Below, one piece after another: positions 1 to 8,011 of a DNA stretch of 56,849 nucleotides. Under the pieces are notes generated by a model. The model had not been told where the DNA came from. It was given only the letters and a program-made list of their open reading frames with translations, and made no database searches. Position numbers and translations under genes: made by a program. Positions within the stretch are counted from its first letter, which is position 1. Each line of letters starts with the position of its first letter. Origin of the DNA: Paracoccus sp. (in: a-proteobacteria) (GTDB taxonomy: Bacteria > Pseudomonadota > Alphaproteobacteria > Rhodobacterales > Rhodobacteraceae); assembly GCA_030538705.1 (NCBI GenBank), contig JAUNTL010000007.1, forward strand, positions 1 through 56,849, given 5' to 3'.

Positions 1-67
1 CGGGGGATGGTCGGCCGGGCGGGGCGTGCCCCTTGTGCGCAGGCCGGCAGCGCCCCCGGGCGCAGGT

Positions 68-949
68 TCAGCGGTCGTGATATTTCCAGCGGCGATGAAC
101 CCAGAACCATTGTCCCGGATGGGCGCGGATGCGCGCCTCCAGATCATCGTTCAGGGCCTGCATCATGGCTTCGGGCGTGCTGTGGGCGACCGGCTGGCCG
201 ACCTCGACGGCAAAGTCCAGCCCGTCGGGCAGCCGGCGCCCGTGGATCGGGATCAGCAGGGCATCATATCGCAACGCCAGCTCGGCCGGCGTCAGCACGG
301 TGCGCGATGGCAGGCCGAAAAAGCGCAGCTCTGTCCCGTCATGGACGAACTGATCAAAGCCAAGCGCCAGCATCCCGCCCCCGCGCAGGAATTTCAGCAT
401 TGCCGCAAAGCCCGAACGCCCGCGCGGAAAGATCGGCTCGGCGATGCTGCGCATGGCGGGAATGTAATGGGTATTGAACGCGGCGTTGTTCATCGGCCGG
501 TAAAGCGCGCCGACCGGCCAGTCACGCATGGCAAGGGCTGCGCGCATGGCATCATAATTCCCGAAATGCGCGCAGGCGAGGATGACCGGACGCCCGGCGG
601 CCGCCGCCTCTTCCAGCGCGGCAAGACCGGGGCCGGTCAGCGGATCGGTGTCGCGGATGCGGGCGGTGAACTCTTCTCCCGAATAAATTTCGGCCATGGA
701 ACGGCCGGCATTGTCGAGAACCGCGCGCGCCGTGCGGCGGCGCTCGGCCGCGGGCATCTCGGGCAGCGCCAGCGCCAGATTGGCGCGCGCGCGGCGCGCC
801 CATCCCGCCGCGGGGCCAAGCAGGCGGGAAAAAAACCACCCCACCACCGTGATCCGGGCGCGATAGGGCAGCAGCCCGGCCAGCCCCATGACGGCCAGAA
901 AGGCGCCATTGGCAAGCCGGTCGGTCAGGGTAATGCGTTCTTCGCTCAT
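68..949 (-). CDS. Lysophospholipid/lauroyl acyltransferase family protein (LpxL/HtrB-like)
   Basis: A 293-residue protein, normal length for LpxL/HtrB-type enzymes, which move an acyl chain from acyl-ACP to a lipid A precursor at the inner membrane. An N-terminal hydrophobic segment (about residues 10-35) is followed by the LPLAT catalytic motif HFGNYD (H-x4-D) in the context ILACAHFGNYDAMR. A second conserved block, LYRPMNN, contacts the acceptor in this family. The open frame extends upstream, but only the ATG at 949 starts a family-like N-terminus (MSEERITL). It overlaps the upstream EamA gene by 4 nt (ATGA), so the two are probably translationally coupled. A different phospholipid acyl acceptor cannot be excluded; lipid A is inferred from family only. 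Confidence 0.85.
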   Translation of the reverse strand: MSEERITLTDRLANGAFLAVMGLAGLLPYRARITVVGWFFSRLLGPAAGWARRARANLALALPEMPAAERRRTARAVLDNAGRSMAEIYSGEEFTARIRDTDPLTGPGLAALEEAAAAGRPVILACAHFGNYDAMRAALAMRDWPVGALYRPMNNAAFNTHYIPAMRSIAEPIFPRGRSGFAAMLKFLRGGGMLALGFDQFVHDGTELRFFGLPSRTVLTPAELALRYDALLIPIHGRRLPDGLDFAVEVGQPVAHSTPEAMMQALNDDLEARIRAHPGQWFWVHRRWKYHDR

Positions 950-1908
950 GTCCCGTCTTCTGTGCTGTCTGCCGGGGGGCGGCGGGCCGCCCGCGCCTCG
1001 CGCGACCAGACATAGATGCCGGCGACCACGATGATGGCGGCACCAATGATTGTCCAGCGGTCGGGGATGACACCCCAGAAAAGCCAGCTCCAGACCCCCG
1101 CCCAGAGCAGGCCGGTATAGCCGAAAGGCGCGATCGCGCCGGCCTCGGCCATCGAAAAGGCCCGGATCAGCAGCGCCTGAGATACCGCGCCGAGAACGCC
1201 GATAATGCCGAATGCCCAAAGATGCTGGATCTGGACCGGCTGCCAGAACCAGGGCAGCATCAGCGAACTGATAAGCGTCCCCATCAGCACCGACCAGATC
1301 AGCGAGGTCGCCAGCGCATCATCGCGCAAAAACCGCGTCAGCAACGCGCCGGCCGCATAGGTAAAGGCCCCGATCAGCGGCAGGACGGCCGCAGGATGAA
1401 AGACATCCATGCCTGGACGGATGATGATCAGCGCACCGCTCAGCGCGGCGACGATGCCGGCGATCCGCCGCCAGCCGATCGGCTCGCCCAGAAACAGCGC
1501 GGCCCCCAGCGTGATCAGGACCGGGTTCAGATCCATGATCGCGGTGGCCTCGGCGATGCCGATATGCTGGATCGCGGTAAAGAACAGCAGCGATGAACCA
1601 AGCTGCATCATCGAGCGCCAGAATTGCAGCCGCGGATGACGTGAACGCAGGCTGGGGAAAAACCGGGCGCGATAAAAAAGCATCAGAAACAGAAGGTTGC
1701 CGGCAAAACGTGCCCAGACGATCTGGGGCGCGGCATAGGTCTCGCCCAGATGTTTGGCGACAGCATCCATCAGGGTAAAGACGAAAACCGCCGCCAGCAG
1801 CAGCATGATACCGGCGCCATGCCCGCCATCACCCGAGGGCCGGCGGGTGCCGTCGCTGCTCTGGCCCATCAGGGCGAAAGCACGGGGCAGGGCGCGCATC
1901 ACCACCAC
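946..1908 (-). CDS. EamA/DMT-family transporter (10-TM exporter)
   Basis: A 320-residue polytopic membrane protein with about ten hydrophobic segments in two EamA halves, as in drug/metabolite exporters of the DMT superfamily. The first helix, after a polar 30-residue N-terminus, holds the family-like stretch LMDAVAKHLGE. The second half carries the usual GYTGLLWAG and FWGVIPD-type segments. The substrate cannot be told from sequence. The gene overlaps the acyltransferase start by 4 nt. It is preceded by the inverted repeat at 1937-2019, which separates it from transketolase. The N-terminal 30 residues are poorly conserved in type, so an internal start such as MLLLAAV is possible. Confidence 0.85.
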   Translation of the reverse strand: MVVMRALPRAFALMGQSSDGTRRPSGDGGHGAGIMLLLAAVFVFTLMDAVAKHLGETYAAPQIVWARFAGNLLFLMLFYRARFFPSLRSRHPRLQFWRSMMQLGSSLLFFTAIQHIGIAEATAIMDLNPVLITLGAALFLGEPIGWRRIAGIVAALSGALIIIRPGMDVFHPAAVLPLIGAFTYAAGALLTRFLRDDALATSLIWSVLMGTLISSLMLPWFWQPVQIQHLWAFGIIGVLGAVSQALLIRAFSMAEAGAIAPFGYTGLLWAGVWSWLFWGVIPDRWTIIGAAIIVVAGIYVWSREARAARRPPADSTEDGT

Positions 1909-1936
1909 CCCGCAGGCCGCTGGCAGCGGCCGGACG

Positions 1937-2019
1937 CTCCGCGGGGGATATTTACAGACAGAAGATCAGCCCGCTGCGTGGCGCGCGCCATCTTCTGTCC
2001 CCAAATATCCCCGCCGGAG
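1937..2019. terminator. Imperfect 30-bp inverted repeat, likely terminator after tkt
   Basis: Arms at 1937-1966 and 1990-2019 pair over 25 of 30 positions around a 23-nt loop. Both arms contain GGGGATATTT followed by ACAGAAGAT when read 5' to 3' on the appropriate strand. It lies between the stop of tkt (2073) and the start of the EamA gene (1908), both on the minus strand, so it could end the tkt transcript. There is no long T-run. It may instead be one copy of a dispersed extragenic element. Confidence 0.6.
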
Positions 2020-2072
2020 GCATCAGCGTTCATCCCGCAAACGCCCTGATCCGCCGGATGAACGGGCGTGTC

Positions 2073-4091
2073 TCACAGCAAGGCCCGCGCCTTTTCGGCG
2101 ACGTTCTCGGCCGTAATGCCGAATTCGCGATACAGCACATCGGCCGGAGCCGAGGCACCAAAGCCGTCCATCCCGACAAAGGCCGAGCGCCGGTCCGAGC
2201 CGCCATTGCCCATCAACAGCCAGTCCCAGCCCTGCCGCACGGCGGCCTCGACGGCGACGCGGACCGTGCCTTCGGGCAGCAGATCGCGGCGATATTCCTC
2301 GGGCTGGTCGCGCAACAGCTCCATCGACGGGACCGAGACGACACGGGTTGCGATGCCCTCGGCCTCGAGGATGTCACGTGCCTTGACGGCGATCTCGACC
2401 TCGGAGCCGGTGGCCATCAGCACGACCCGGGGCGCCTGGGATGCCTCGCGGATGACATAGCCGCCGCGCGCCGACAGGTTTTCACCCGCAGATTCGCGCA
2501 AAAGCGGCAGGTTCTGGCGCGACAATGCCATCACGCTGGGCGCGTCCGTTGTTTGCAGCGCGATCTCCCATGCCTCGGCGGTCTCGATCAGGTCACAGGG
2601 GCGCAGAACCAGCGTGTTGGGCGTGGCGCGGCAGATGGCGAGATGTTCGACCGGCTGATGCGTCGGGCCGTCCTCGCCCAGACCGATGCTGTCATGGGTC
2701 ATGACATAGACGACCCCCAGCCCCATCAGCGCCGAAAGCCGCATCGCGCCGCGCGCGTAATCGGTAAATGTCATGAAGGTACCGCCATAGGGACGGAACC
2801 CGCCATGCAAAAAGATGCCGTTCATCGCGGCGGCCATGCCATGTTCGCGGATGCCGTAATGGATATAGCGGCCCTTGCGGTTTGCGGGGCTGAAGATGCC
2901 CAGATCGGGCGTCTTGGTGTTGTTCGAGCCGGTCAGGTCGGCCGAACCGCCCAGCATTTCGGGCAGATGCGGGTTGATGACCTCCAGCACCATCTCGCTG
3001 GCCTTGCGGGTCGCGACCTTGCTGGCACCGGCAAGCGCCTGTTCCTTGAGCGCGGCGATGGCGGGGGACAGCTGGGCTGCCTCTTCGCCCGAGATGCGGC
3101 GGGCAAAGGCGTCGCGGGCCTCGGGGTCGAGCGCGTCGACCCGGCCGGCCCAGTCCTCGCGTGCCTGCGCGCCGCGCGCGCCGGCGGCGCGCCAGTCAGC
3201 CATGATATCGTCGGGAATGATAAATTCGGCATGATCCCAGCCATAGGCATGACGGGTCGCGGCGATCTCTTCGGCCCCCAGCGGCGAGCCGTGGGCGCCG
3301 GCGCTGTCTTGCTTTTTCGGTGCGCCAAAACCGATGATCGTCTTGCAATCGACCAGCGTCGGGCGCCCGTCAGAGCGCGCGGCCTCGGTCAGGGCGCGGT
3401 CGATGTCGGCGGCGTCATGGCCGTCGCAGGACAGCACCCGCCAGCCCGATGCGGCAAAGCGTTCCCGCTGGTCGGTCTTGTCCGACAGCGAGACGCGGCC
3501 GTCGATGGTGATGTCATTATTGTCCCACAGGACGATCAGATTGCCCAACTCCTGCATCCCGGCAAGGCTGATCGCCTCCTGGCTGATGCCCTCCATCAGG
3601 CAGCCGTCGCCGGCGATGACCCAGGTGCGGTGATCGCACAGGGCGGGGCCGAACTCGGCGCGCACGGCCTCTTCGGCGATGGCCATGCCGACGGCGGTGG
3701 CGATGCCCTGACCCAGCGGGCCGGTGGTCGTCTCGATCCCTTCGGCATGGCCGTATTCGGGATGGCCGGCGGTGATCGCGCCCCACTGGCGGAAGTTGCG
3801 CAGCTGATCGAGCGTCATTTCCTCATAACCGGTCAGGTGCAGCAGCGCATAGATCAGCATCGAACCATGGCCCGCCGACAGCACAAAACGGTCGCGGTCA
3901 AACCAGTTGGGCGCGCCCGCGTCATATTTCAGATGCCGGGTGAACAGAACTGTTGCGACATCGGCCATGCCCATTGGCATGCCCGGATGGCCCGAATTCG
4001 CGGCCTGAACGGCGTCCATGGCCAGAACACGGATGGCGGTGGCCAGCTTCCAGTGCTGCGGGTCGGCATTGCGGCGGGCGGCAAGATCCAT
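2073..4091 (-). CDS. tkt: Transketolase
   Basis: A 672-residue protein, standard length for bacterial transketolase, which transfers two-carbon ketol units in the pentose phosphate and Calvin pathways using thiamine diphosphate and a divalent metal. The N-terminal ThDP domain has GHPGMPMG near residue 34 and the metal/ThDP motif [13 protein letters not shown]. The middle Pyr domain has [14 protein letters not shown] and [16 protein letters not shown], the transketolase signature, and the C-terminal domain is complete. It stands as a single gene on the minus strand, followed by an inverted repeat. No other pentose-phosphate gene is next to it. Confidence 0.97.
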   Translation of the reverse strand: MDLAARRNADPQHWKLATAIRVLAMDAVQAANSGHPGMPMGMADVATVLFTRHLKYDAGAPNWFDRDRFVLSAGHGSMLIYALLHLTGYEEMTLDQLRNFRQWGAITAGHPEYGHAEGIETTTGPLGQGIATAVGMAIAEEAVRAEFGPALCDHRTWVIAGDGCLMEGISQEAISLAGMQELGNLIVLWDNNDITIDGRVSLSDKTDQRERFAASGWRVLSCDGHDAADIDRALTEAARSDGRPTLVDCKTIIGFGAPKKQDSAGAHGSPLGAEEIAATRHAYGWDHAEFIIPDDIMADWRAAGARGAQAREDWAGRVDALDPEARDAFARRISGEEAAQLSPAIAALKEQALAGASKVATRKASEMVLEVINPHLPEMLGGSADLTGSNNTKTPDLGIFSPANRKGRYIHYGIREHGMAAAMNGIFLHGGFRPYGGTFMTFTDYARGAMRLSALMGLGVVYVMTHDSIGLGEDGPTHQPVEHLAICRATPNTLVLRPCDLIETAEAWEIALQTTDAPSVMALSRQNLPLLRESAGENLSARGGYVIREASQAPRVVLMATGSEVEIAVKARDILEAEGIATRVVSVPSMELLRDQPEEYRRDLLPEGTVRVAVEAAVRQGWDWLLMGNGGSDRRSAFVGMDGFGASAPADVLYREFGITAENVAEKARALL

Positions 4092-4239
4092 TGCGGTCGT
4101 CCTTGTTCTCAGAAGTTGACCCCTGATAGCAGGTGCGGGCCGGGTTTCAAGCCGGCCGCGCGGCTGTTATGTGGCCGGCTATGTGGTCGGCGCGCGCATA
4201 CGGGGGGCGGGTGCCCTCTGGCGGGGCGGGTGATACGCC

Positions 4240-4268
4240 TTGACTTGCGGGGGCGAATCCGCCATATC
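4240..4268 (+). promoter_or_regulatory. Sigma70-type promoter of rplU-rpmA
   Basis: TTGACT at 4240-4245 and CATATC at 4263-4268 are separated by exactly 17 bp. The -35 matches consensus at 5 of 6 positions; the -10 is weak. It lies about 150 nt upstream of the rplU start, leaving a long leader that contains the hairpin at 4272-4305. The rest of the tkt-rplU gap (4092-4239) shows only GC-rich sequence with no gene. Confidence 0.6.
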
Positions 4269-4271
4269 ACG

Positions 4272-4312
4272 CGCACCGGCCGGGCTTGCGCCTTTGGCCG
4301 GTGCGTTATTTT
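4272..4312 (+). promoter_or_regulatory. Terminator-like hairpin in the rplU leader (possible attenuator)
   Basis: A perfect 10-bp stem (4272-4281 with 4296-4305) around a 14-nt loop is followed by TTATTTTA. It falls immediately after the predicted promoter and more than 100 nt before rplU. It is therefore in the 5' leader rather than at a gene end. Leader-based autoregulation of ribosomal protein operons is known elsewhere; this particular element is inferred. Confidence 0.5.
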
Positions 4313-4417
4313 AAACCATCACCCAATGATACGGGTGCGCTGTCCGAAGGCGGGGCCTTGCCCCCGGAACGCCGGTAATGCCGGGGCCGCAGGATGCGGG
4401 ATACGAAGGAAAAAGCG

Positions 4418-4924
4418 ATGTTCGCAGTTCTCAAGACGGGCGGCAAACAGTACCGCGTTCAGGCGGGCGACGTGCTGCGCGTGGAAAAGCTGGCGGCTGA
4501 AGCCGGCGAAACGGTGCAGTTCAACGAAATTCTGATGGTCGGCGCGACCGTCGGTGCGCCGCTGGTCGAAGGTGCCGGCGTGCAGGCCGAGGTCATCGAC
4601 CAGATCAAGGCCGACAAGGTCATCACCTTTGTCAAGCGCCGCCGCAAGCATTCGAGCCAGCGCACCCGTGGCCACCGCCAGCAGCTGACCCTGCTGCGCG
4701 TGACGGACGTGCTGGAAAGCGGTGCTGACAAGTCGGGCGTCAAGGCCGCGATCGGCGCGCGCACCAATGGCGCCGCCGCCCTTGCCGCCGAAGGCAAACC
4801 CGCCAAGGCAGCAAAGCCGGCCGCTGATGCCGATGCGCCCGCCAAGGCCAAAAAGGCCAAGGCCGAACCCGCCGCCAAAAAGCCCGCGCGCGCCAAAAAG
4901 GCCGCTGCTGCGGACGAGGCATGA
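4418..4924 (+). CDS. rplU: 50S ribosomal protein L21 with Ala/Lys-rich C-terminal extension
   Basis: Residues 1-100 are a full L21 domain beginning MFAVLKTGGKQYRV, with the conserved block VTFVKRRRKHSSQRTRGHRQ near residue 75-93 (here as ITFVKRRRKHS). L21 binds 23S rRNA in the large subunit. The protein is 168 residues against about 103 in Escherichia coli. The extra 65 are mostly Ala, Lys and Pro and look disordered, as in several alphaproteobacterial L21 proteins. The start at 4418 has GAAGGAA upstream; an in-frame ATG at 4394 gives a non-family N-terminus. It is followed 84 nt later by rpmA. Confidence 0.97.
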   Translation: MFAVLKTGGKQYRVQAGDVLRVEKLAAEAGETVQFNEILMVGATVGAPLVEGAGVQAEVIDQIKADKVITFVKRRRKHSSQRTRGHRQQLTLLRVTDVLESGADKSGVKAAIGARTNGAAALAAEGKPAKAAKPAADADAPAKAKKAKAEPAAKKPARAKKAAAADEA

Positions 4925-5008
4925 TCTTTGACGGGCGCCCTTGGGGTGGCCCGGATGAAATGGAACATCGGTCAGCCCGTCTGATCGCAGTGCAAGAGGA
5001 CTAAAGTC

Positions 5009-5281
5009 ATGGCACATAAAAAAGCAGGCGGCTCGTCCCGTAACGGCCGCGATTCCGCCGGTCGGCGCCTTGGCGTCAAGCTCTATGGCGGCCAGGCGGC
5101 CGTCGCCGGTAACATCATCGTGCGCCAGCGCGGCACCACCTGGTGGCCGGGCGCCAATGTCGGCATGGGCCGCGATCACACGCTGTTCGCGCTGACCGAC
5201 GGTGCGGTGACCTTCCGCAAGGGTCTCAAGGGCCGCACCTATATTTCGGTCATGCCCGTCGCGGCCGAGGCCGCCGAGTAA
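5009..5281 (+). CDS. rpmA: 50S ribosomal protein L27
   Basis: A 90-residue protein with the canonical N-terminus [16 protein letters not shown] and the block [19 protein letters not shown]. The L27 N-terminus reaches towards the peptidyl transferase centre. No leader peptide precedes the second residue. The start has AAGAGGAC upstream (about 4993). It forms an operon with rplU. The GTPase gene obgE, which often follows, is not next to it here; the next gene is a GNAT acetyltransferase beyond a strong terminator. Confidence 0.97.
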   Translation: MAHKKAGGSSRNGRDSAGRRLGVKLYGGQAAVAGNIIVRQRGTTWWPGANVGMGRDHTLFALTDGAVTFRKGLKGRTYISVMPVAAEAAE

Positions 5282-5307
5282 GCCGATATTAACCCGGCAG
5301 TGATATG

Positions 5308-5335
5308 GGGGGATCGGCATCGCCGGTCCCCCTTT
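5308..5335 (+). terminator. Rho-independent terminator of rplU-rpmA
   Basis: An 11-bp stem (5308-5318 with 5322-5332, one G-T pair) with a 3-nt loop is followed by TTT. It begins 26 nt after the rpmA stop. Confidence 0.75.
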
Positions 5336-5372
5336 GACTATTGGGGCCATGCGCCCCGTCGGAGGAATGATC

Positions 5373-5936
5373 ATGAACGCAACCGCGCCGGCCGTCCGGC
5401 CGCCGGATATCGCCCCCCAGCCGGTCATCACGACCGAGCGGCTGGAACTGCGTCCGCTCAGACGTTCGGATGCGGGGCTGATCGCGCATTATACCGCAGA
5501 CCGCCGCGTCGCCGAGGGCACGCGCGCCATTCCCCATCCGCTGCCGCCGGGCGCGGCCGAAGCCTTTGTCGCCCGCGCGATGGAAGAAGGGCGCGAGGAA
5601 GACGTCTGGGCCATCGACGGCTCGGCCCGCGGTCTGGGCGAGGTTCTGGGCGTGGTCTCTCTGACACGGCTTGAGGACGGGCGCTCGGAATTGGGGTTCT
5701 GGGTCGGCGCCGGTTTCTGGAATACCGGCTTTGCCAGCGAGGCCGTCGCCGGCCTGGTCGCCGCCAATCCGCATCGCGCACGCACCCTTTTTGCCGAGGT
5801 TTTTCAGGATAATCCCGGCTCGGCCCGTGTGCTGACCAATTGTGGTTTTGCCTATCTGGGTGATGCCGAAAGCTGGTCGGTGGCGCGAAACGCGCTTGTG
5901 CCGACATGGACCTATCTGCGCCGGATGGGGGACTGA
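5373..5936 (+). CDS. GNAT family N-acetyltransferase (RimJ/RimL-like)
   Basis: A 187-residue protein with TERLELRPLRRSD near residue 30, the hallmark opening strand of RimJ/RimL-type acetyltransferases. Residues 105-150 contain the acetyl-CoA segment (LGFWVGAGFWNTGFASEA) and the later NPGSARVLTNCGF motif. It would acetylate an amine, perhaps a protein N-terminus, with acetyl-CoA. The start at 5373 is preferred because GGAGGA lies 7 nt upstream; ATG at 5367 is too close to it. A GNAT gene after rpmA is common in this bacterial order, but its substrate is unknown. Confidence 0.85.
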   Translation: MNATAPAVRPPDIAPQPVITTERLELRPLRRSDAGLIAHYTADRRVAEGTRAIPHPLPPGAAEAFVARAMEEGREEDVWAIDGSARGLGEVLGVVSLTRLEDGRSELGFWVGAGFWNTGFASEAVAGLVAANPHRARTLFAEVFQDNPGSARVLTNCGFAYLGDAESWSVARNALVPTWTYLRRMGD

Positions 5937-6000
5937 TCCGGCAGGTGCTTCACGTTTGCGGCGCCTGAACCTATAGACGGAGACAAAGCGAAGGGGCCTG

Positions 6001-6903
6001 ATGATGGATAGCAACCGGATCATGATCGCCGATTCCGTGACGCTCAGCCGGCTGGCCTATGGGATGTGGCGGCTGGCCGACAGCGCGGATACCGCGCCCG
6101 CCGCTGTGCGCAGCCGTATCGACCTCTGTCTGGAGCAGGGTATCACGACGCTGGATCTGGCCGATATCTATGGTGACTATACGGCCAGCACGATGCTGGG
6201 CGCGGCGCTGCGCGCGACGCCGGGCCTGCGCGACCGGGTCGAGATCGTTACGAAATGCGGCATCGTCGCGCCGGCGGGCCGTCATGCCGGCATCCGGGTC
6301 AAGCATTACGACAGCTCGGCCGCCCATATCGGCGCCGCGGTCGAGACCAGCCTGCGCGAACTGGACACCGACCGCATCGACCTGTTGCTGATCCACCGGC
6401 CCGATCCGCTGATGGACCCTGTGGAAACCGGCCGTGCGCTGGATGATCTGGTTGCATCGGGCAAGGTGCGCGCGGTCGGGGTATCGAATTTCCGCCCTCA
6501 TGATGTCGAGCTGCTGCAAGATTGCATGTGCCAGCCGCTGGCCGTCAACCAGATCGAGATATCGCTCGCCGTTTCCGATGCGCTGACCAATGGCGATCTG
6601 GCCTTTATCCAGCGCGCCGGCATGGTGCCCATGGCCTGGTCCCCGCTGGCCGGTGGCGCGCTTTTTGCCGGGGCGCGGCCTGCGCTTGTCGATGCGCTGC
6701 GTGATATGGCGGCGCAAAAGGGCTGTGATATGGCGGCGCTGGCGGTGGCATGGCTGCTCAGGCATCCGGCCGGGATCGTGCCGGTCATCGGCACGGCGAC
6801 ACCCGAACGGATCGCGCGGCTGTCGGATGCGCTGCGTGTCCAGCTGGATCGCGAGGACTGGTTCGTCCTCTATGCGGCCGCGCTCGGCCATGATGTCGCA
6901 TGA
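6001..6903 (+). CDS. Aldo/keto reductase (YdhF-like)
   Basis: A 300-residue (beta/alpha)8-barrel oxidoreductase expected to use NADPH. The catalytic tetrad can be placed: Asp and Tyr in [10 protein letters not shown], Lys in VTKCG, and His in [13 protein letters not shown] and the C-terminal nucleotide segment [10 protein letters not shown] are also present. The physiological carbonyl substrate is unknown. It overlaps the next gene, a flavin reductase domain protein, by 4 nt (ATGA), so the pair is one transcription unit and the two products may work on the same pathway. Confidence 0.9.
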   Translation: MMDSNRIMIADSVTLSRLAYGMWRLADSADTAPAAVRSRIDLCLEQGITTLDLADIYGDYTASTMLGAALRATPGLRDRVEIVTKCGIVAPAGRHAGIRVKHYDSSAAHIGAAVETSLRELDTDRIDLLLIHRPDPLMDPVETGRALDDLVASGKVRAVGVSNFRPHDVELLQDCMCQPLAVNQIEISLAVSDALTNGDLAFIQRAGMVPMAWSPLAGGALFAGARPALVDALRDMAAQKGCDMAALAVAWLLRHPAGIVPVIGTATPERIARLSDALRVQLDREDWFVLYAAALGHDVA

Positions 6904-7394
6904 GTGAATTCACCCCCGATCACGCCCATGCCCGCGCCTTTCGCGATGCGCTCGGCCAGTTTGCGACCGGCGTGACCGTGGTGACGGTCACAGCCCCGGA
7001 CGGCCCCGAGGGGGTGACGGTTAACAGTTTCGCCTCGGTCTCGCTGGCGCCGCCGCTGGTTTTATGGTCGCCGGGCAAGTTTTCGCGCCGCCATGACCTG
7101 TTCGCGGCGGCCCGCTATTTCAGCGTTCATGTGCTGGCCGAAGATCAAAAGCATCTGGCCGACCGCTTTACCCGCAATGGCGCGCAATTCGCGGGGCTGG
7201 ATCACACGGTCTCGCCCGAGGGCGTGGCACAGATCCCCGGTGTTCTGGCGCGGTTCGACTGCCGCCGCTTTGCCGGCCATGATGCGGGTGATCACACGCT
7301 GGTCATTGGCGAGGTTCTGCGCGTCGCGACGGCCCCGGGGCGGCCGCTGGTCTTTGCCCAGGGCGAATGGGGCGGCCATCGCCGCGCCGGATAA
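6900..7394 (+). CDS. Flavin reductase domain protein (NADH:FMN oxidoreductase-like)
   Basis: A 164-residue split-barrel flavoprotein. The N-terminal block [16 protein letters not shown] and the segment [16 protein letters not shown] are typical of the small reductase components that supply reduced FMN to two-component monooxygenases. The later Gly/His segment DHTLVIGEV is also typical. The first codon overlaps the stop of the aldo/keto reductase. No partner monooxygenase is in the window, so the oxygenase, if any, is elsewhere. Confidence 0.88.
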   Translation: MSEFTPDHAHARAFRDALGQFATGVTVVTVTAPDGPEGVTVNSFASVSLAPPLVLWSPGKFSRRHDLFAAARYFSVHVLAEDQKHLADRFTRNGAQFAGLDHTVSPEGVAQIPGVLARFDCRRFAGHDAGDHTLVIGEVLRVATAPGRPLVFAQGEWGGHRRAG

Positions 7395-7688
7395 GGCGCG
7401 GGGCCGGCATCCTTTGTGCGGGCGATGGTGCGGCCGCGCGGGCCGGGCGGGCGGCCATATCCCGACCGACGTGGCCGGCCGGGCCGCGTTACCCCTGCGC
7501 TGACAGCGCCACACAGGCCGGCGACCGGCGGGGGCAGTGACGGATATTGGTGATGACGCCGCACAGATGGTCGGGCCTGGCTGCGCCGGATGCGGGCGAC
7601 CGGCGATGTGATGGTGGCCGGCACAGGCGGGGCCAGCGACAGGCGGGATGCGCCCTGCCAACATAAGTCATATCGCGACCATCAGCGC
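7395..7688. other. Intergenic stretch without a recognisable gene
   Basis: Between the flavin reductase stop and the 3'-end repeats. GC-rich, with no convincing coding frame, promoter or RNA. It may hold a more decayed copy of the repeat described next, but no alignment is convincing. Confidence 0.5.
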
Positions 7689-8011
7689 CGCCATGCCGGC
7701 GGCAGGATCGCAGCGCATAGATGGCGGCAAGTTTATCCTCAAGGTAATCGCGCAGCGGCGCGGCTGAAACCGGGCCGCCGTTTGCCCCCCGATCCGCGCA
7801 TCTGGCGCGATCAGGCTGGCGTGGCGATGCAGGGCGCGCCGCCATGCCGGCGGCAGGGTCACAGCGCATAGATGGCGGCGAATTTATCCTCAATAATCGA
7901 GCAGCGGCGCGACGGACACCGGGCCGCCGCTTGCCCCTTCGATCAGCGCAGTTGGCGCGGGCAGGCTGGCGTGGCGATGCAGGCTTGCGCGCCGCCGCCC
8001 CGGCGGCAGGA
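7689..8011. repeat. Two degenerate tandem copies of the 3' end of the M32 carboxypeptidase gene
   Basis: Units begin at 7708 and 7859 and match the true gene end, which begins at 8012; the spacings are 151 and 153 bp. Each copy reproduces the last about 35 codons, the stop region and a GC-rich palindrome (GCCGCC/GGCGGC) just beyond it. The copy at 7859 keeps the stop codon but has a 2-nt deletion relative to the gene. The copy at 7708 has the stop changed to an Arg codon. The copies have no start and are not genes. Confidence 0.85.

Noticed and set aside
1-67. Possible gene fragment at the left edge
   Set aside because: Only GC-rich sequence past the acyltransferase stop; too short to judge.
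2058-4535. An 825-codon open frame on the plus strand
   Set aside because: It is antisense to transketolase and runs into rplU in another frame. The product is low-complexity Arg/Gly/Ala with no domain.
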